Program-made: the position numbers and the translations under genes
The notes under the pieces: model-generated
What the model was told of the DNA's origin: nothing
What the model saw: the letters and a program-made list of their open reading frames with translations, nothing else
Databases searched by the model: none
From: Panorpa germanica
Taxonomy: Eukaryota; Arthropoda; Insecta; Mecoptera; Panorpidae
Reading direction: 5' to 3'
DNA length: 64,000 bases
Assembly: GCA_963678705.1 (NCBI GenBank)
Contig: OY783220.1
Span: 8,267,001 to 8,331,000 of the forward strand
Shown: one piece after another, positions 40,427-53,332 of the stretch
How positions within the stretch are numbered: position 1 is the stretch's first letter
Layout: every line of letters starts with the position of its first letter

Positions 40427-41832
40427 CTGAAACCAAAATAATATAATTAATATTATGGTAAATGATATACATATTAAGATCTATGGATATATCACATATG
40501 TTGGAGATTCTAAAATACTATTTATTCGTCAGAGCTTAGTTCCGCTGATTTGTTGCAAACAGTAAACGAAATACAAATTAGTTTTTGATGAGTAAATTCA
40601 AATGTAAATAAGTTTTTTTAATATGAATGTAATTATTCCAATCTACTGCTCTAATTTCAGTTTTACTTTTTTAGTTGCAAAAACATAAACACAATACAGT
40701 TATAGTTGTCTTTGTCAAATAGAATTTTATCCCGTTACAATTCCATTTCAACAAAATCGCCAAATTTGGAGCAAGTGCGACACCTGCATAGAGAGAGAGT
40801 CAAGTTGTAGAAAATGAGAGGAGGAAAAAGACTAAATGCGGACAAATACAGAGAGTGAGAGATGAAACATGGAGAGGTAAATACAGAGAAACCAAAATAA
40901 GGCAGAAGAGACTTAAACAACGACTAAAGAAAGCAATGCAGTAATTATATAATAAGGATTTTGTATAAAGTGAGGTTAGTTTTTTTTTTAATCACGTCAG
41001 GGTAAGTTATAGATGAAATGTAGTACATATTATAACGCAAAAGGTAAACAAAATTATAGGAAACATAAACATAAATGAAAACAGTAGGTAAGAATTGATT
41101 TTGCCATGTGTCCACGCAACAAAAATCTAAAATTCTTTTAATACATATCTTTCGTAATCGAAATTTAATAACAATCTGTTCGGGTATTCTCGGTTAAACA
41201 AAGAAACATTCTTCCATAGAGTGACATAAAGACATTTAAAGTAAAATACTATTTTAAATGATAATCGCACCAATTTGAGTTTTATTACAAATCATTAAAT
41301 ACGTTTTAAGATGTCGTTAGTGTCGCTAGCGTCGATACGCGATCTGCACAACTGATATTGGCAAAGGATGACATGATGGGCGACAGAGTTGTCAACACAT
41401 CGATATATTTATGGGAATCAGATACCGTTGGAAAATAGGAGCTTTTTCTCACACCCTTTTTTCACCTCGTCCCAGTATTGAATATAGAATATGGGTTAAG
41501 TTATAAAACGGTCTTGTATGGAAAATATCAGGGTTGTATTTGTAAGTAAAGCTATAAAGTAATGATTACTTTAAGTCATTACCTATAAAGAGATATAGTC
41601 GTCTAAATTTATACCTTTTACCCTGTATTTTTATATACATATTTATTGTCCGCTATATACACATAACACAGTTACGTACAGACGATTTTACGTAATATGT
41701 AAAGCTTTGTGACGTATTCTACTGTATTTTCAACAATAAATTTATCCTTTTGTGCATTAAAATACCATAAAACTTAGTAAGAACTCCTATTTAGGGATTA
41801 TACAATCTTAATAACTTTAAGATTTGTAAGAG
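40427..41832. other. Probable Mmp 5' intron, no exon found
   Basis: No prodomain or Cys-switch (PRCG) coding sequence was found on the minus strand. 40790-40941 is purine-rich and open for about 45 codons on plus (Glu/Lys/Arg-rich, ending KKAMQ stop), like other asymmetric tracts. 41290-41400 has a short open minus frame without splice support. Confidence 0.35.
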
Positions 41833-42680
41833 CAGAGATGTGCGTTTTTCAAATACATATACTCAAAATGCAAATACAAAATAGTAAATACCTATTTTCT
41901 ATTTTGTATTTAAATATCCTTTAAGAGTATAGAATTTTTTATTTTATTTGAAAACTTTTACAAACCTATTTCCTATTTGGAAAATACAAAATACTTTTTT
42001 CATTTTTGTTATTTCATTGTGTTAATCAGTAAATATTATTTTTGGAATATAAACTTAAAACTCCACCAACATTAGCACCATCTATGATCTAAAAGTATCT
42101 GCACAATTGTCTTAATAATTCTAATTTAAAATGATAGATGTGCCTATTATTTTATTATTCTTCCTGTTATCGCCTCCATAAGACATCTGATTTTCGTTTA
42201 CTTAAATTTGTTTATTATATTTTCTCGTTCATTATTTGTTTTACTACAAGACAATCACTCCACTACATTCCTTACTGAAATATATATACATAAATATATA
42301 TTATTTTACCTACTAACCTCAACACTTGTCCGCTTTAATTCCTAAACTACCCCAACTACATATAAATATTTTATCCTTCTACAAAATAAAAATAATTCCA
42401 TCGACGAAAAATGAAAGATAAATTATTTGAACAAATAGTGGTATTAAAATCCATAACATATATATATTTTATGTAAATTCTCATAATTATTAAAAAAATA
42501 ACATTTATATTAGTAACTTAAAGAGTATTCTATTTTCTCAAAAGTATTTTTAAAATACGTATTTTGTATTTAAATACTAACATGAAATTTATTTTTCATT
42601 TTGTATTTGAAATAGGAAAATAACGAGGTATTTGCATTTGGTAATGAAATGCTTTTGATAAGCATTTGGGCACATCTCTG
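41833..42680. mobile_element. hAT-like foldback element with 8-base target duplication
   Basis: Ends CAGAGATGTGC and its inverse GCACATCTCTG (one extra base, GGGCAC, on the right) are flanked by TGTAAGAG (41825-41832) and TGTAAGGG (42681-42688), matching 7 of 8. The 848-base interior repeats ATTTTGTATTTAAATAC-like units in both directions near both ends, so it can fold back. No transposase. Confidence 0.8.
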
Positions 42681-42688
42681 TGTAAGGG

Positions 42689-43783
42689 TATAGCCTAGCT
42701 ATAAAATAATCAAATGAAAACGTAGTAGGGTAAATATTACTAGGCTTTGCTCTTTCCTAATCCTTCTATGGCTACTATTCTCATTAAATTAGGTTATAAT
42801 TCTAATGGTGGTATTTTTCTTGTTTCATTTTTGTTATTTCCGTTTTTTCTTTTAGCTAATCTCCCGTTTTAGCTTCTCCTGCTACCGTTCTTTGTCTTTA
42901 TTTCCAGCCTTCATTGACCAGCTCGCTCTCTTGTCCTCTCATATTCATTCTTTTCCTTTTATTATCTATTTTGCGTACCTTATTTTGAAGTATTTTTTTT
43001 ATTTTTCTCTTCTGTAGCTATTCTTGGTTATCTTTAGCTATTTGCAACTGTTTTTGTAGTATTTCTATTTTATAATATAATTGATAATATGTTTTTCAAT
43101 TCGTAGTGGTACACAAGGATTTGTGGGAGAAGACACTCTTTGTTTTCCTTTTGATAGCAATAACTTTTTATTTTGTAATTCTCTCCATAATTACCCTAGT
43201 TTTTGACGTCTCTTGAAGAAACATATTGAGACAATCGCTCACTCAAGGAGGTTGTGATGAATCAAAAAACATCACACCCAGGTTGAGTGAGTCATAGTCA
43301 TCAACATCAGGTGAATACCGCCACAGAAGTCCGCTGGTTAATGGTGCCGCCCCAATTTGTAATGTCACAATACATATTGCGTAATATTACATCATATGAC
43401 TTAACAAAGACATGTCCTGCAGGATTTGAATAACGTTTGCCTGTCACGTGACCATGTTACATAAAATAAAATCATACTCACATTCCCTTCAATGTTACGA
43501 CCCAGGACATGAAACTTTCATTTGATAAGTTTTATATTTATACTCGTACATACATAAAATTTAACCATAAATTATGACATTCAAGGAGACATTTATGAAA
43601 TGTAAGGAGCGCTATTAAATAAATACGAGCAATATGGCTATTACATGAAAAATAATTTTCAAGAAAAGATATTCAATATTTTGAAGCCATAATTTATGGA
43701 AATGGTTTTGTAACAACGAACAATCTTACGTAAATTGTTTCTACAATCTTGCTAATTACAAAATACAAATGTTACGTAAGCTA
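42689..43783. other. Intergenic or intronic stretch with a pyrimidine tract
   Basis: 42830-42990 is C/T-rich on plus, resembling the tract at 21745-21990. A GC-richer patch at 43240-43350 has no supportable frame. Confidence 0.35.
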
Positions 43784-44384
43784 ATGGGCTTGTGTCCTCA
43801 TTTTTTAGTGGTCGATTTTTCAATTGTTGATTGGAATTATGTTAATAAATGTGTATTGGCGTGTCTATTTTATTAAATATCTAAATGTTGCCGGAGATAT
43901 AGCAATTAAAAGTTTGAATTGTAGTTTTAGTGCTAGAAATGGTCGGCCATATTTGTATGACGTGAAATGTATTTTAACGTCAGTTATTTGTTGAGTAGGT
44001 CAGTGCTGTGGTAATGTTTTGTATCTGTTGGTAGTCAAATAATCATGTCAAATCAAAGAATAATAAGTTTTAAATTTATTTAACCCTGCTGAGGCAGACA
44101 TAATATTGAAATTTGATTGTTCCTTGAAATAGCTGTAAATAATATTTGATATATAAATACATATAGCAGAGATTTATGATCTGTAAGGCTGGTAAACTTA
44201 AACAAAGATTGTGATGTCACATGCTTTAATAATTAAAGAGACAAAATGACTTTTTTAATTGTTAATATCTCTTAACATTTAAGGGAATTATTAAAAAATA
44301 ATTGAACATTTGAGGTTCTAGTAACCAACTTTATCAATATATAGTACACTTTCATAGAAATTAAGACATAGGACACAAGCCCAT
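43784..44384 (+). mobile_element. MITE family A, near full-length copy
   Basis: 601 bases with ends ATGGGCTTGTGTCCT and AGGACACAAGCCCAT. It lacks about 35 bases around the GTGTACAACGTTGAATCCC segment compared with the copy at 32872-33510. Confidence 0.9.
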
Positions 44385-44841
44385 TGTGCCAATTTACGTA
44401 AAGAAAGTAACCAGACAAAGTGTGACATTTCACCAAATTATTTACATGGATTGTATGTCCTCAAATTGTGAATTCACTTTTATATAAAATGAACAAAACC
44501 TTTTCAAATTTACAAAAAAACATTGAATTTATCATTTTTATATTTCTCAACGTCATTTCTAATATAGAATAAGTTTTATGTATTAAAGTTGTTTGATATC
44601 AAATTCCAATGGTATCAAAAATTCTTTCTTATTACATAGCAATATAAAAGAAGTTTATTTACTGAGTTCTACAAAGGTAAAGAAGAAACTATAATCAGTA
44701 AAAAGTTAGTTTTTATAAAAAAAAGTTAAAACTTATATAAAAAATAAAATCGTAAAATTTTTTTATAAAATAAATAAAATCAGTGTTGTAGTTTAGTAAA
44801 AAAATGGGTTATATTTTACCTTTTCGATAGATGTAACGCTG

Positions 44842-45225
44842 TCGAGTTTATTTTTATTTTTTACGCATTTTTGAACGCATTTTAAAAGTTTCTGATTTTT
44901 TTCATGAAAAATCGATATTTTGATTTTAATGTTCTGTAAAAAATTTAAAAATCAATATAAAAAGAAAAACTCGACAGCGTTACTTGTAGAAACTTATCAA
45001 CTAATGAAATCATTTTGGTTTTTCGATTTCAGAAAATCCAGTGATGAGTTATGAGGGACACAATGGGACTGCAATGTTACTTTTTTTTGTGACATTTCTT
45101 TAGATTTATTTATGAAAATTTCACAAAGTATTCTTTAAATGTCATTTTATCATGTAGTAATTATAGAAATAATTATATATTAACTTTGTCGTCAAAAAAC
45201 ATTATCGAAAATATGCTTCTTTTTT
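44842..45225 (+). repeat. Hairpin-headed dispersed repeat (pair with 59860-60228)
   Basis: Arms GTAACGCTGTCGAGTTT (about 44842) and AACTCGACAGCGTTAC (ending about 44987) enclose a T-rich loop with TTTTTTTCATGAAAAATC. The following 240 bases, including CCAGTGATGAGTTATGAGGG, match the copy at 59860-60130 in reverse. Confidence 0.7.
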
Positions 45226-47455
45226 ATCGTTTTGACTAACCCCCCTTAAAGTCAAAGTTAGTCAACACTAAAAAATAAAACAAAAAATTCATAATATTTG
45301 AAAATGAATATTTTTTTCTATTCTGTACAATACCCTAATAATCTCTTGGCAACAATCAACAAAATGATAAACTTCTACACAGGAAAAAGAGTACAACAAT
45401 AATGGTTCAATAATCACTTCCACTTCCGTTTCATTGTTAATAATCATTACTATTTTTTCTATCCTTCTTGCATGAGTATGTTCAGTACAAAGGTTACTTT
45501 TAGGAGTTATTCCCACCTAATAAGTTTTAGATTTAATTTTATTTGTGTTAAACTTAAATATCATTTTCAGCTTGTGAAATATGATGAAGTAAATATAATT
45601 AAATTAAATTTAATAATTTACGTACTAATTAATATTTAGATGGGAATCGCAATTTAGTAAATCTTTATATATAAAAATAGAGCCTGCGTATGCTTGTTGG
45701 TCAATTAACTTGACATTTTGACACAACGTTGCATTCCAATACGCGCGAGTTCATTTATTTCCTTTAGGACACAGCTCTAGCTAAAGTGCGAACCATTGCA
45801 CATAACAAGCAATAAAAAAGGGCATTTGATTGTTAGCATTCAATGAAAGTTTTTCCTTTAATATTAGAACTCTTTAGAATGGATAAAAGTATTTTGAAAC
45901 GAAAATTTATCTTCGACCATTTATTTCAAATATTTGACGGTTACGTAAGACAATTAGCGTGGTATTTTGTTACAAAATAAACTAAATATTAGACTGTACA
46001 ATTCACTTTGTCTATTGGATTGAATCACTTCAGATGGGAAGTGATGTAATGCTCCAAACCGCGCTCCCCCAGGTCTTCAAAAGCCAATAGAATGTTCAAA
46101 CATATAGAATAGAAGCTATATACGAGTATATATGTGTATTCGTATATAAAGCTGAAATACAGCATACTAAGATGGAAAACTGAACAGCAAGTTACCTACT
46201 AGTCATTTCCAGTGCCGCAACAAGCCACAGGTGCAAATTTTAGGGGCTCTTAACTAAAGATATCTGTTATACAATAATATACAACGCTTTTGTGACCTAT
46301 TTTACAGGTTTTTGACAAATAAATCTACCATTTTGTGTCAGTTTTCTGAAGGACATCTTTTCAATGCTTATAAAGTTCTATGCAAGGATTAAAAGGTTTT
46401 AGAATAGCTATAAAATAAAACCCATATTGATTAAATATAAATTGGTTTTGTTTAAGGAGAAACGATACTTGGTCATTTTTGAGTCGCGAAATATAGATGG
46501 CGATACTATACAGCAGGTTAAATATTATCAAAAAAAAACATGTTTTTTTATTTTTAAATCGTTTTATGTAAGTAACTATAAATGTGACTGAAAATCTAAA
46601 GGTGCAATTAGTTAGATGAATAACGTATCTACATTTTAAGCTTTCTTCCACTGACTGTTAATGAGTTGGAACCGCAAAATTACGCTTTGAAATTAAATAT
46701 TGCTATATTTTCTAGTTTCTTTGGATTGAAATTATATTTTCAAATTAAAATTGATTGTTTATGATACAAACGATTACGAAATGGAATGTGAGGTTATGTT
46801 CTCGAATTTCGAACCAAAATTACTGCATTTTAAAGGTCCTACACGGGCGGTAGATTAACTAACGCCGGTCCTGATTGTCTCTATACTATAGAGAATCAGA
46901 ATCCCTCAAGACAATCATGTTAAAACGTCTTTTAGTTCACTCGCTTACCGCATTTTACCCGGCACCTTACTCACTATATTACGTTACCTAACATGTCTCC
47001 ATTATTGCGTTTTCCTTATTCCTTTCTCTTCTTGTTCTTCTTCTTATGATGGTATGTTTCATGTTACGTAATGCGCTTCAACTAAGTGCTGTACATAATT
47101 TTTTTTTTATTATATCCAGCCGTCAGGCGCCTATGTCTATCTATACAATGACTAGGAGTATAGTGTGTTGCCTAGCTTTCAGGCGAGACGAATCGCGTTA
47201 ATAAAACAAATAAATACACAACGCACATTGGGGGGTTGGAAATTGAAACCGTTACCTTAAACAAACCATTACGGGTATGGTAGTGTATTGAATGTTCCAA
47301 TCAAATTATTTCTAGACATGTTTGAAAGCTATATCTCTATGTGAAATGAACGTTAGCGTTATTAAGACGGAATTAGAATCGAAGGTCATGTTTGCTCACC
47401 AAACTCTAATTAAAATACATTACTGCTCGGGGAATTTCGATCTGTTGACCACAAA
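45226..47455. other. AT-rich stretch, nothing firmly recognised
   Basis: A possible hAT-like terminus CAGTGCCGCAACAAGCC lies at about 46211 without a partner. AT-rich short frames have no support. Confidence 0.35.
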
Positions 47456-48092
47456 ATGGTCCTATGTCTTAATTTCTATAAAACTGTGCTATATATTGAT
47501 AAAGTTGGTTACTAGAAACTCAAATATCTAATTATTTTTTAATAACTCCTTATATGTTAAGAGATATTAACAATTAAAAAAGGCATTTTTTCTCTTTAAT
47601 TATTAAAGGGATTCAACGTTGTACACATTCCAAATGTATGTTACCTCATAACCGTTAGTTGCTATCTCTTTTATACAACAGAGCGTAAAAGAGATAGCAC
47701 AATCAAGATAGATCTCTGGCAAGTTTACAGGTTACCAACCTTACAGCTCATAAATCTCTGCTATATGTATTTATATATCAAAATATCAAATATTATTTAC
47801 AGCTATTTCAAGGAACAATAAAATTCCAATATTATGTCTGCCGTAACAGGGTTAAATAAAATAAAAACTTATTATTCTTTGACTTAATTTGATTATTTTG
47901 ACTATACCAACAGCTACAAAACATTACCACAGCAGTGACCTACTCAACAAATAACTGACGTTAAAATGCATTTCACGTCATACAAATATGGCCGACCATT
48001 TCTAGCGCTAAAACAACAATTCAAACTTTTAATTGCTATATCTCCGTCAACATTTAGATATTTAATAAAATAGACGCGCCAATACATATTTA
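47456..48092 (-). mobile_element. MITE family A, reversed copy, far end lost
   Basis: Starts ATGGTCCTATGTCTTAATTTC, a mutated right terminus read in reverse, and runs through the family core (GGCCGACCATTTCTAGCGCT) to about CCAATACATATTTAT. An extra segment with GCTATCTCTTTTATACAACA is shared with the copies at 29470 and 58682. Confidence 0.85.
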
Positions 48093-48711
48093 TCTTGAAA
48101 GGTATAGTTTTTTTTGGAAATGTAATAAGAGAGTCATAAGAGGTCACAGAACGTATTATATTAAGTAATATTCTTTACGTAATAATATACATATCCAAAT
48201 GAAAGCGTCAGCATCTAGTTTGCTTTATTTATTCTCGCCTATTTGCCCAACAATGCAAGTATACGAACAAGAATTTCCCATTCTGCGTTTATTGCACGAC
48301 TCCACTAACTTCGCCCCCACCCCTCTCTCTCTTTATAATGGGATGAGTTAAGCTTAACTTTAATTAACATAGTTTCAAGAAGGATTGAAGATTATTAATT
48401 ATGTAAGGATAATACCTTCAGATTTTAAGTAAAAAATTAACCAGATTGACCCAAACAATATCCTGAACAGGGATGGAGGGAGGGGTGTAATTCATGATTG
48501 CTTACGGTTAAGTTGGAACAAAAGGTATTGTTCTCAAGGGATTGTTCGGACATTAAGATGTATACTTAACTAGTTTTCATCATATCTTATAGAATAATAA
48601 TCTTTAACATTGTTCGGACCAAGTAATTTATAAAAGTCAGTAAGTACTTGCAACTATTTACACTCTCTTCTTTTTTGCAAGTTGAATCTTGCACATTGCA
48701 TTGACATTTTC
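48093..48711. other. Intergenic stretch, nothing recognised
   Basis: No gene or element ends found. Confidence 0.35.
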
Positions 48712-48810
48712 TATGGGAGAGGTAGAAAAAACCATTCGGAGTACCTTGTAGCAAGCTGGCAAACCTAAACTTGCTTTGTAATTCATAAATGTATGTAGGA
48801 AATTTTGAAG
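48712..48810. repeat. Family D repeat fragment
   Basis: Contains GTACCTTGTAGCAAGCTGGC and AAACTTGCTTTGTAATTC, phrases like those in 11049-11216 and 3225-3560. Confidence 0.35.
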
Positions 48811-50098
48811 TTAATTGTACACACACAGAAAATTTCAAGTAAATCCAGCAATTTTTTTGAAGTTATGTAAGTTGAAAAAAAAATTTTAGTCAGAAACGAC
48901 TGAACCGATCAGTCTCAAATTTTAACACAAGCTTCTTAAGTATATTGTTTAGAAATTAACCGAAGGTTTTATCTCACCGATAATTATTTCTTTTTTATAA
49001 ACAATTTAAAGTCTAAAGTTTGGTCAAAAATTGATTATTTTTTTTGAGAAGCCACCATTTTGTCAAAAAAAAATTATTTTGCCTAATCCTTCGTAAATTT
49101 CTAGATTATACATTACTTTAACGAAATCCGTTTGGTTTTTTCATTTTAAATGATCTTGTCCAGAGATATAGCGGTCACCGCAAGATGCGTTTTTTGAGAG
49201 GAGCTCCTAGAGATCAACTATAGCAGCTTCCCAATTAATATTTTTGCAAATATAAAAACATTTAAATACAGTTAAAAGTTACCATAACATGTGTACAAAT
49301 TTTTACATTAATACAATTAATAGTCTTCTCAGGAAAATGTTTTGAAAAAAACGCTTTTTTTGGGACTAATAACTGTATATATTTAAGAAAAAGTTTATTC
49401 GTTTTTCGTAATTGTTAGCATGTGTATAATACATAAATAATATGTAGAAATATAACTTCGTAAGAGAAAGAAATTGAAGCCGGTTGCTTGTTTAATTATG
49501 TACTTGTTTCGCCAGGAAAGAAAAGGTTTATCCACGCCTGAATTAGATAAACATTTGCGTATCAAAAAATCAAACAAATGCATTCCAACTGAATTGGAAC
49601 CAAATTATCAATTGTCGTTAATTAAACGTAGTTGATATCATCCAGTATTTCTAAAACATCATACTGTCATCCTATTCTATATTGACAAGTATGTCACTAT
49701 TGTTCCCTCCCCAATTTCGATTATGTTTCCCAATTCCTGTCATTTACAAAAGTAAGTAGCACCATTTCAAACAGTGAATTCGATTGTCCAACAAAAATGA
49801 ACTACACACCATTGTCACGCTGTATGAATCAGTTTATTTTAATTAACATCAATAGAAATCAGCAATTGATTGTTATACTTGTACTACTAGATGGTTCCTT
49901 GTTATTGGTCCATGCTAGGTGTTACCCAGTGTGCACTAGACTGAAGTATGTCCTGCTTTGACAACGAAGTGCTTCACTTCAATCATATTTAAACGGTATT
50001 GTGTAAACTAAGCTTTACAAATTAAGTGATTGTTGTAATTTACACTTTAATTTTAATTAACTATCAAGTCGACATTCAACTTCAGTTTGGGACGCACA
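48811..50098. other. AT-rich stretch, old repeat material
   Basis: 48840-49330 has sentence-like blocks (CGACTGAACCGATCAGTCTC, GAAATCCGTTTGGTTTTTTC) whose style matches 60230-60500, suggesting a shared, very degraded element. No gene. Confidence 0.3.
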
Positions 50099-50275
50099 TT
50101 GCAAGCGTATTTAAGCGATTTAAACCGGACGTATACGCACTACTACGCTTTACCTACCCGAACCCTGTAAATGTAATGAACCCTCGCACACTGCAAGCGA
50201 CAAAGCCGTTATTGGCTTTATGTTTTCTTAAGAGAGCTGCTAAAATAAGACGGCTACAGCGTAAAGCAACTTAAA
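50099..50275 (+). repeat. Relative of the Harbinger-like MITE, fragment
   Basis: Shares GCGTATTTAAGCGATTTAAA, CGGACGTATACG, CTACTACGCTTTACCTACC and CTGTAAATGTAATGA with the element at 27906-28566. Without clear ends. Confidence 0.6.
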
Positions 50276-50278
50276 AGT

Positions 50279-50441
50279 AGTGCTTGTGTCCTCATTTTTT
50301 AGTGGTCGATTTTTAACTGTTAATATCTCCTAACATATAAGGAGTTATTAAAAAATAATTGAACATTTGAGGTTCTAGTAACCCACTTTATCAATATATA
50401 GTATACTTTTATAGAAATTAAAACATGGGACACAAACCCAT
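50279..50441 (+). mobile_element. MITE family A, 163-base deletion derivative
   Basis: The left 35 bases (GCTTGTGTCCTCATTTTTTA) join directly to the right 125 bases (AACTGTTAATATCTCCTAAC onward). Ends are slightly mutated (CACAAACCCAT). The junction lies where both arms contain a TTTTTAATTGTTAAT-like sequence. Confidence 0.85.
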
Positions 50442-51616
50442 TAAGAAAACTATATAACTATTCTTTTGCACATTCATAAAACTTATTAAAAACACCTTTT
50501 TAAGGATTATACAATTTTAAGATTTCCTTATTAAGTATTTATAAAATAATACCCTTTTAAATTAAATATTAGTAGGTATTGCTTAAGTAAAATATAGAAT
50601 TAATGTAATGTAACATCCATGTTTTGTATTTTGCAAGTACATTTACCATAAATAACCATAAACACACATTAAAATATTTCAAGTTCATCGCTGATACAAA
50701 CAAATAAATAAACCCGGTTCTCAAATACGATATATTCTTATTTTTTATGTCACCTTTTATCAAAGAAAAATAACAACATCATCTGTAAGCTGTGAAGTAA
50801 CTTTCCTCTTCTTCTTTCTTTACATTTTCTTTTCATAAATTCATACAGTTAAGTAATTTATTTACAAAATCTTTTACAAAGTTTGTAACTTTTAAATTGA
50901 TAAACTTAAACCAAGTGTAATCTAAGGAGTTTCAACCAGTTGAAACTTTTTTTTATCTTGTGTAACAGTGTTGCTCTTAATAGAAACACAGTTACCATGC
51001 AAATTCAGGTAATTAGTGTGTACTGTACTAAAATTACTTTGTCATATAATATACGGAACGAGCATTTACACTGGAGACGTCGAGACGCTAAATTACCATA
51101 TGCAAAGATTAGAAAGTATCTTATACGTGCGTATATTATAAAATAAATAAAACATTCAATTTCTTTCTACATGCTACCGCTAACGCCATCTATTTAATAA
51201 AATCAGTACTTTAAGCTACACATTAAAACTCTGTTAACTAACTTCATTTAGTTCAGTACACAGTGGAGGTATGTTTAAATAGTTCTGTCAAAGTTAATAA
51301 TTAAAAGTAAAAAGTAAAGAAAAACTTCTAAATAGTGTTGTAGACTATAGGTAAGTTATAATTAGAAGTAATTCAATTTCCATTTAAGTGCTGTAATTAT
51401 AATAGATTAGTTTTTGTTTAACCTAACATTTTGATTATCAAAAGTTCTTGGCTTTATCAGTTGTCAATAGTTTATATAAAAAGTGTAATTTAAGTGTAAA
51501 ACATTATAAAAACATTTGACAGTATTACAGAGTTAATCATTTAATAAAAATGCAAAAACATTGTGTTGAAATTAGATTATAAAACAAAACTTGTAGCCCC
51601 TTATGTTTCTATGGTG
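50442..51616. other. AT-rich stretch, nothing recognised
   Basis: A splice-donor-like GTAAGT at 51348 (context CTATAG) has no associated frame. Confidence 0.35.
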
Positions 51617-51708
51617 TTAAAAAGTTTGACAGTGTGTTTCAGTTTTGTGTTGTGTGTCATAAATAAGATTTTCTTTCTGTGCTGTGCTCAACGTTTTTAC
51701 AACAAAAG
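51617..51708 (+). promoter_or_regulatory. Candidate promoter and noncoding first exon of a plus-strand gene
   Basis: TTAAAAAG at about 51617 lies 24 bases before TCAGTT, an arthropod-type initiator with its A at 51641. From there 68 bases run to AACAAAAG followed by donor GTGAGT (51709). No ATG starts a long frame. It could splice to the ATG exon at 62711-62746. Confidence 0.3.
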
Positions 51709-52206
51709 GTGAGTCAAAATGTTTTATTTTTATTGACATGCATGCCATAACTGTTGTCTAAAATACCTCACATAGTGTAGCAGTGACTATGGTCGCTTTG
51801 GGTGGCCCACGGTCTCTCAATTCTACAAAAACTTATTTGCTGACTTGCTGAATGCATTTATATGTATTCTAGAAATAGGTGACTAAGTAGGTTGTCTGTT
51901 TTCCATATCGGTTCATATTATCAGAAACAGAATCTTTGTGTCATTAGTTCTGTTAGCAACAAATAATTTTTATAGGTTAAGAGAATTTTAACAATCATAA
52001 AAGTGTCTGATCGACGTTCACAACCCATGAGTATTAAAATTTAAACCCGTAAAGACTTTTTGTCATTGAACATTAGTGGTTTTCGTGTTATCTATCTTTT
52101 ATTATCTATAAAATTTCATCGTTGGCACAAAAGATATACATCGTGCAACACTATACATAGATAGAAGGTACTCATAAAATATCCAACCTGGCAACTTTCT
52201 TTATAA

Positions 52207-52359
52207 TGTTCCTGTCAGATAAAATACTCTCCGACTGAATTTTGTGGAGGAATTCAAGTGCACGGGAAGTCTAAGTTCACCACGTCGTTTGTAGTGGGTA
52301 TCTTCCCCCAAGACCATGAAACCCTCCTGGTTGAGGTGGTCCTTATTCGGGAAGTGTAA
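52207..52359 (+). other. Unidentified 50-codon open frame
   Basis: A GC-richer frame ends in TAA (52357-52359) with protein-like text such as SKFTTSFVVGIFPQDHETLL. The opposite strand is also open. It may be the end of an old transposon gene; no family recognised. Confidence 0.2.
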
Positions 52360-53080
52360 CAATAGTTCCGTATGTTATATCTTGCAGGCGTTATATCTTT
52401 CTGTTTTACGGCGCGGCGCTTTGACATTTTATCATTTATCAACGTTGGTTGGACGAACTAATAATAATAAAATGTTACTCTAGCTAATACGTACGTGGCT
52501 TTTAGAAGAAAATCTTTAGATAATACTAATATATTTAGAGTTTTAGTTTTAAAAGGTTTTTTCTAACTTTGTATACATTCTGATTCCTAAACAAGTTTAT
52601 ACTCGTATAATATTAAAGTTGATAAACGGCGCTCTGTTGTTAGGACAAAGATATACACCTAACCCTCGTATTACACGGATTCGAAATAACACGATTCGCA
52701 AAGAAGAACCAACAGTCTTATTCTGCACAAGTTATTTATTTTGCTACGAAATCTAAAGTAAATGTTTTTTTTTTCTGTTTCGTAAAGGTAATAAGGTAAT
52801 ACAGATATTAAATTATGTTTGTTTCGAGATATTTGTTTAGGATTAGGTTTCATTTGTTGTCTGAAATTATTATTAATTTTAAGTATGGAGAATTTTCCAA
52901 AATATCGTTTATAATAAAAAGAAAGGCAACACCAGATGATGTTATTAATGAAAGAAATGTAGGTCCAATCGATAATAAACGTAGATTTCTAATTAAAATT
53001 ATGCTTTTCTGTGTATGTACTTATGTACTAAAATGTGTATTTCATTTTTTATTAAAAATATGGACGAAATTTATAATTTC
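52360..53080. other. AT-rich stretch
   Basis: A 90-codon AT-rich frame at 52815-53087 runs into the next MITE and has no support as a gene. Confidence 0.35.
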
Positions 53081-53332
53081 TCAGTAAACAATTTGGTGAA
53101 GAGTCCTGTTTTGTGACGTTTCTATCACTATTGCACTTCAATTATAGTTCGCATAAACTTTATCCTTATTTGTATTCTGACAAGTGAAGCGGTTTTGCCA
53201 TTGGAAGCAGATAAAATAGACATTTCATATAAGCGACAGTGTGAAACTGAACTGTAAATGAACTCTTTCATGACAAAAAAATCATGGGCATCTTTAATAT
53301 GATGGCAAAGTTATTCCAAAATGTTGACTGGG
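53081..53332 (-). mobile_element. MITE family B, reversed copy
   Basis: Starts TCAGTAAACAATTTGGTGAA and ends AAAATGTTGACTGGG, with the family interior in reverse (ATAGTTCGCATAAACTTTAT). About 252 bases. Confidence 0.8.

Noticed and set aside
46919-47045. Donor-like GTAAGCG on minus with a GC-richer flank, considered as a missing metalloproteinase exon
   Set aside because: All frames upstream of the donor contain stops and none shows a Cys-switch motif.
52815-53087. 90-codon plus frame
   Set aside because: It reads into a family B MITE and has no supporting signals.
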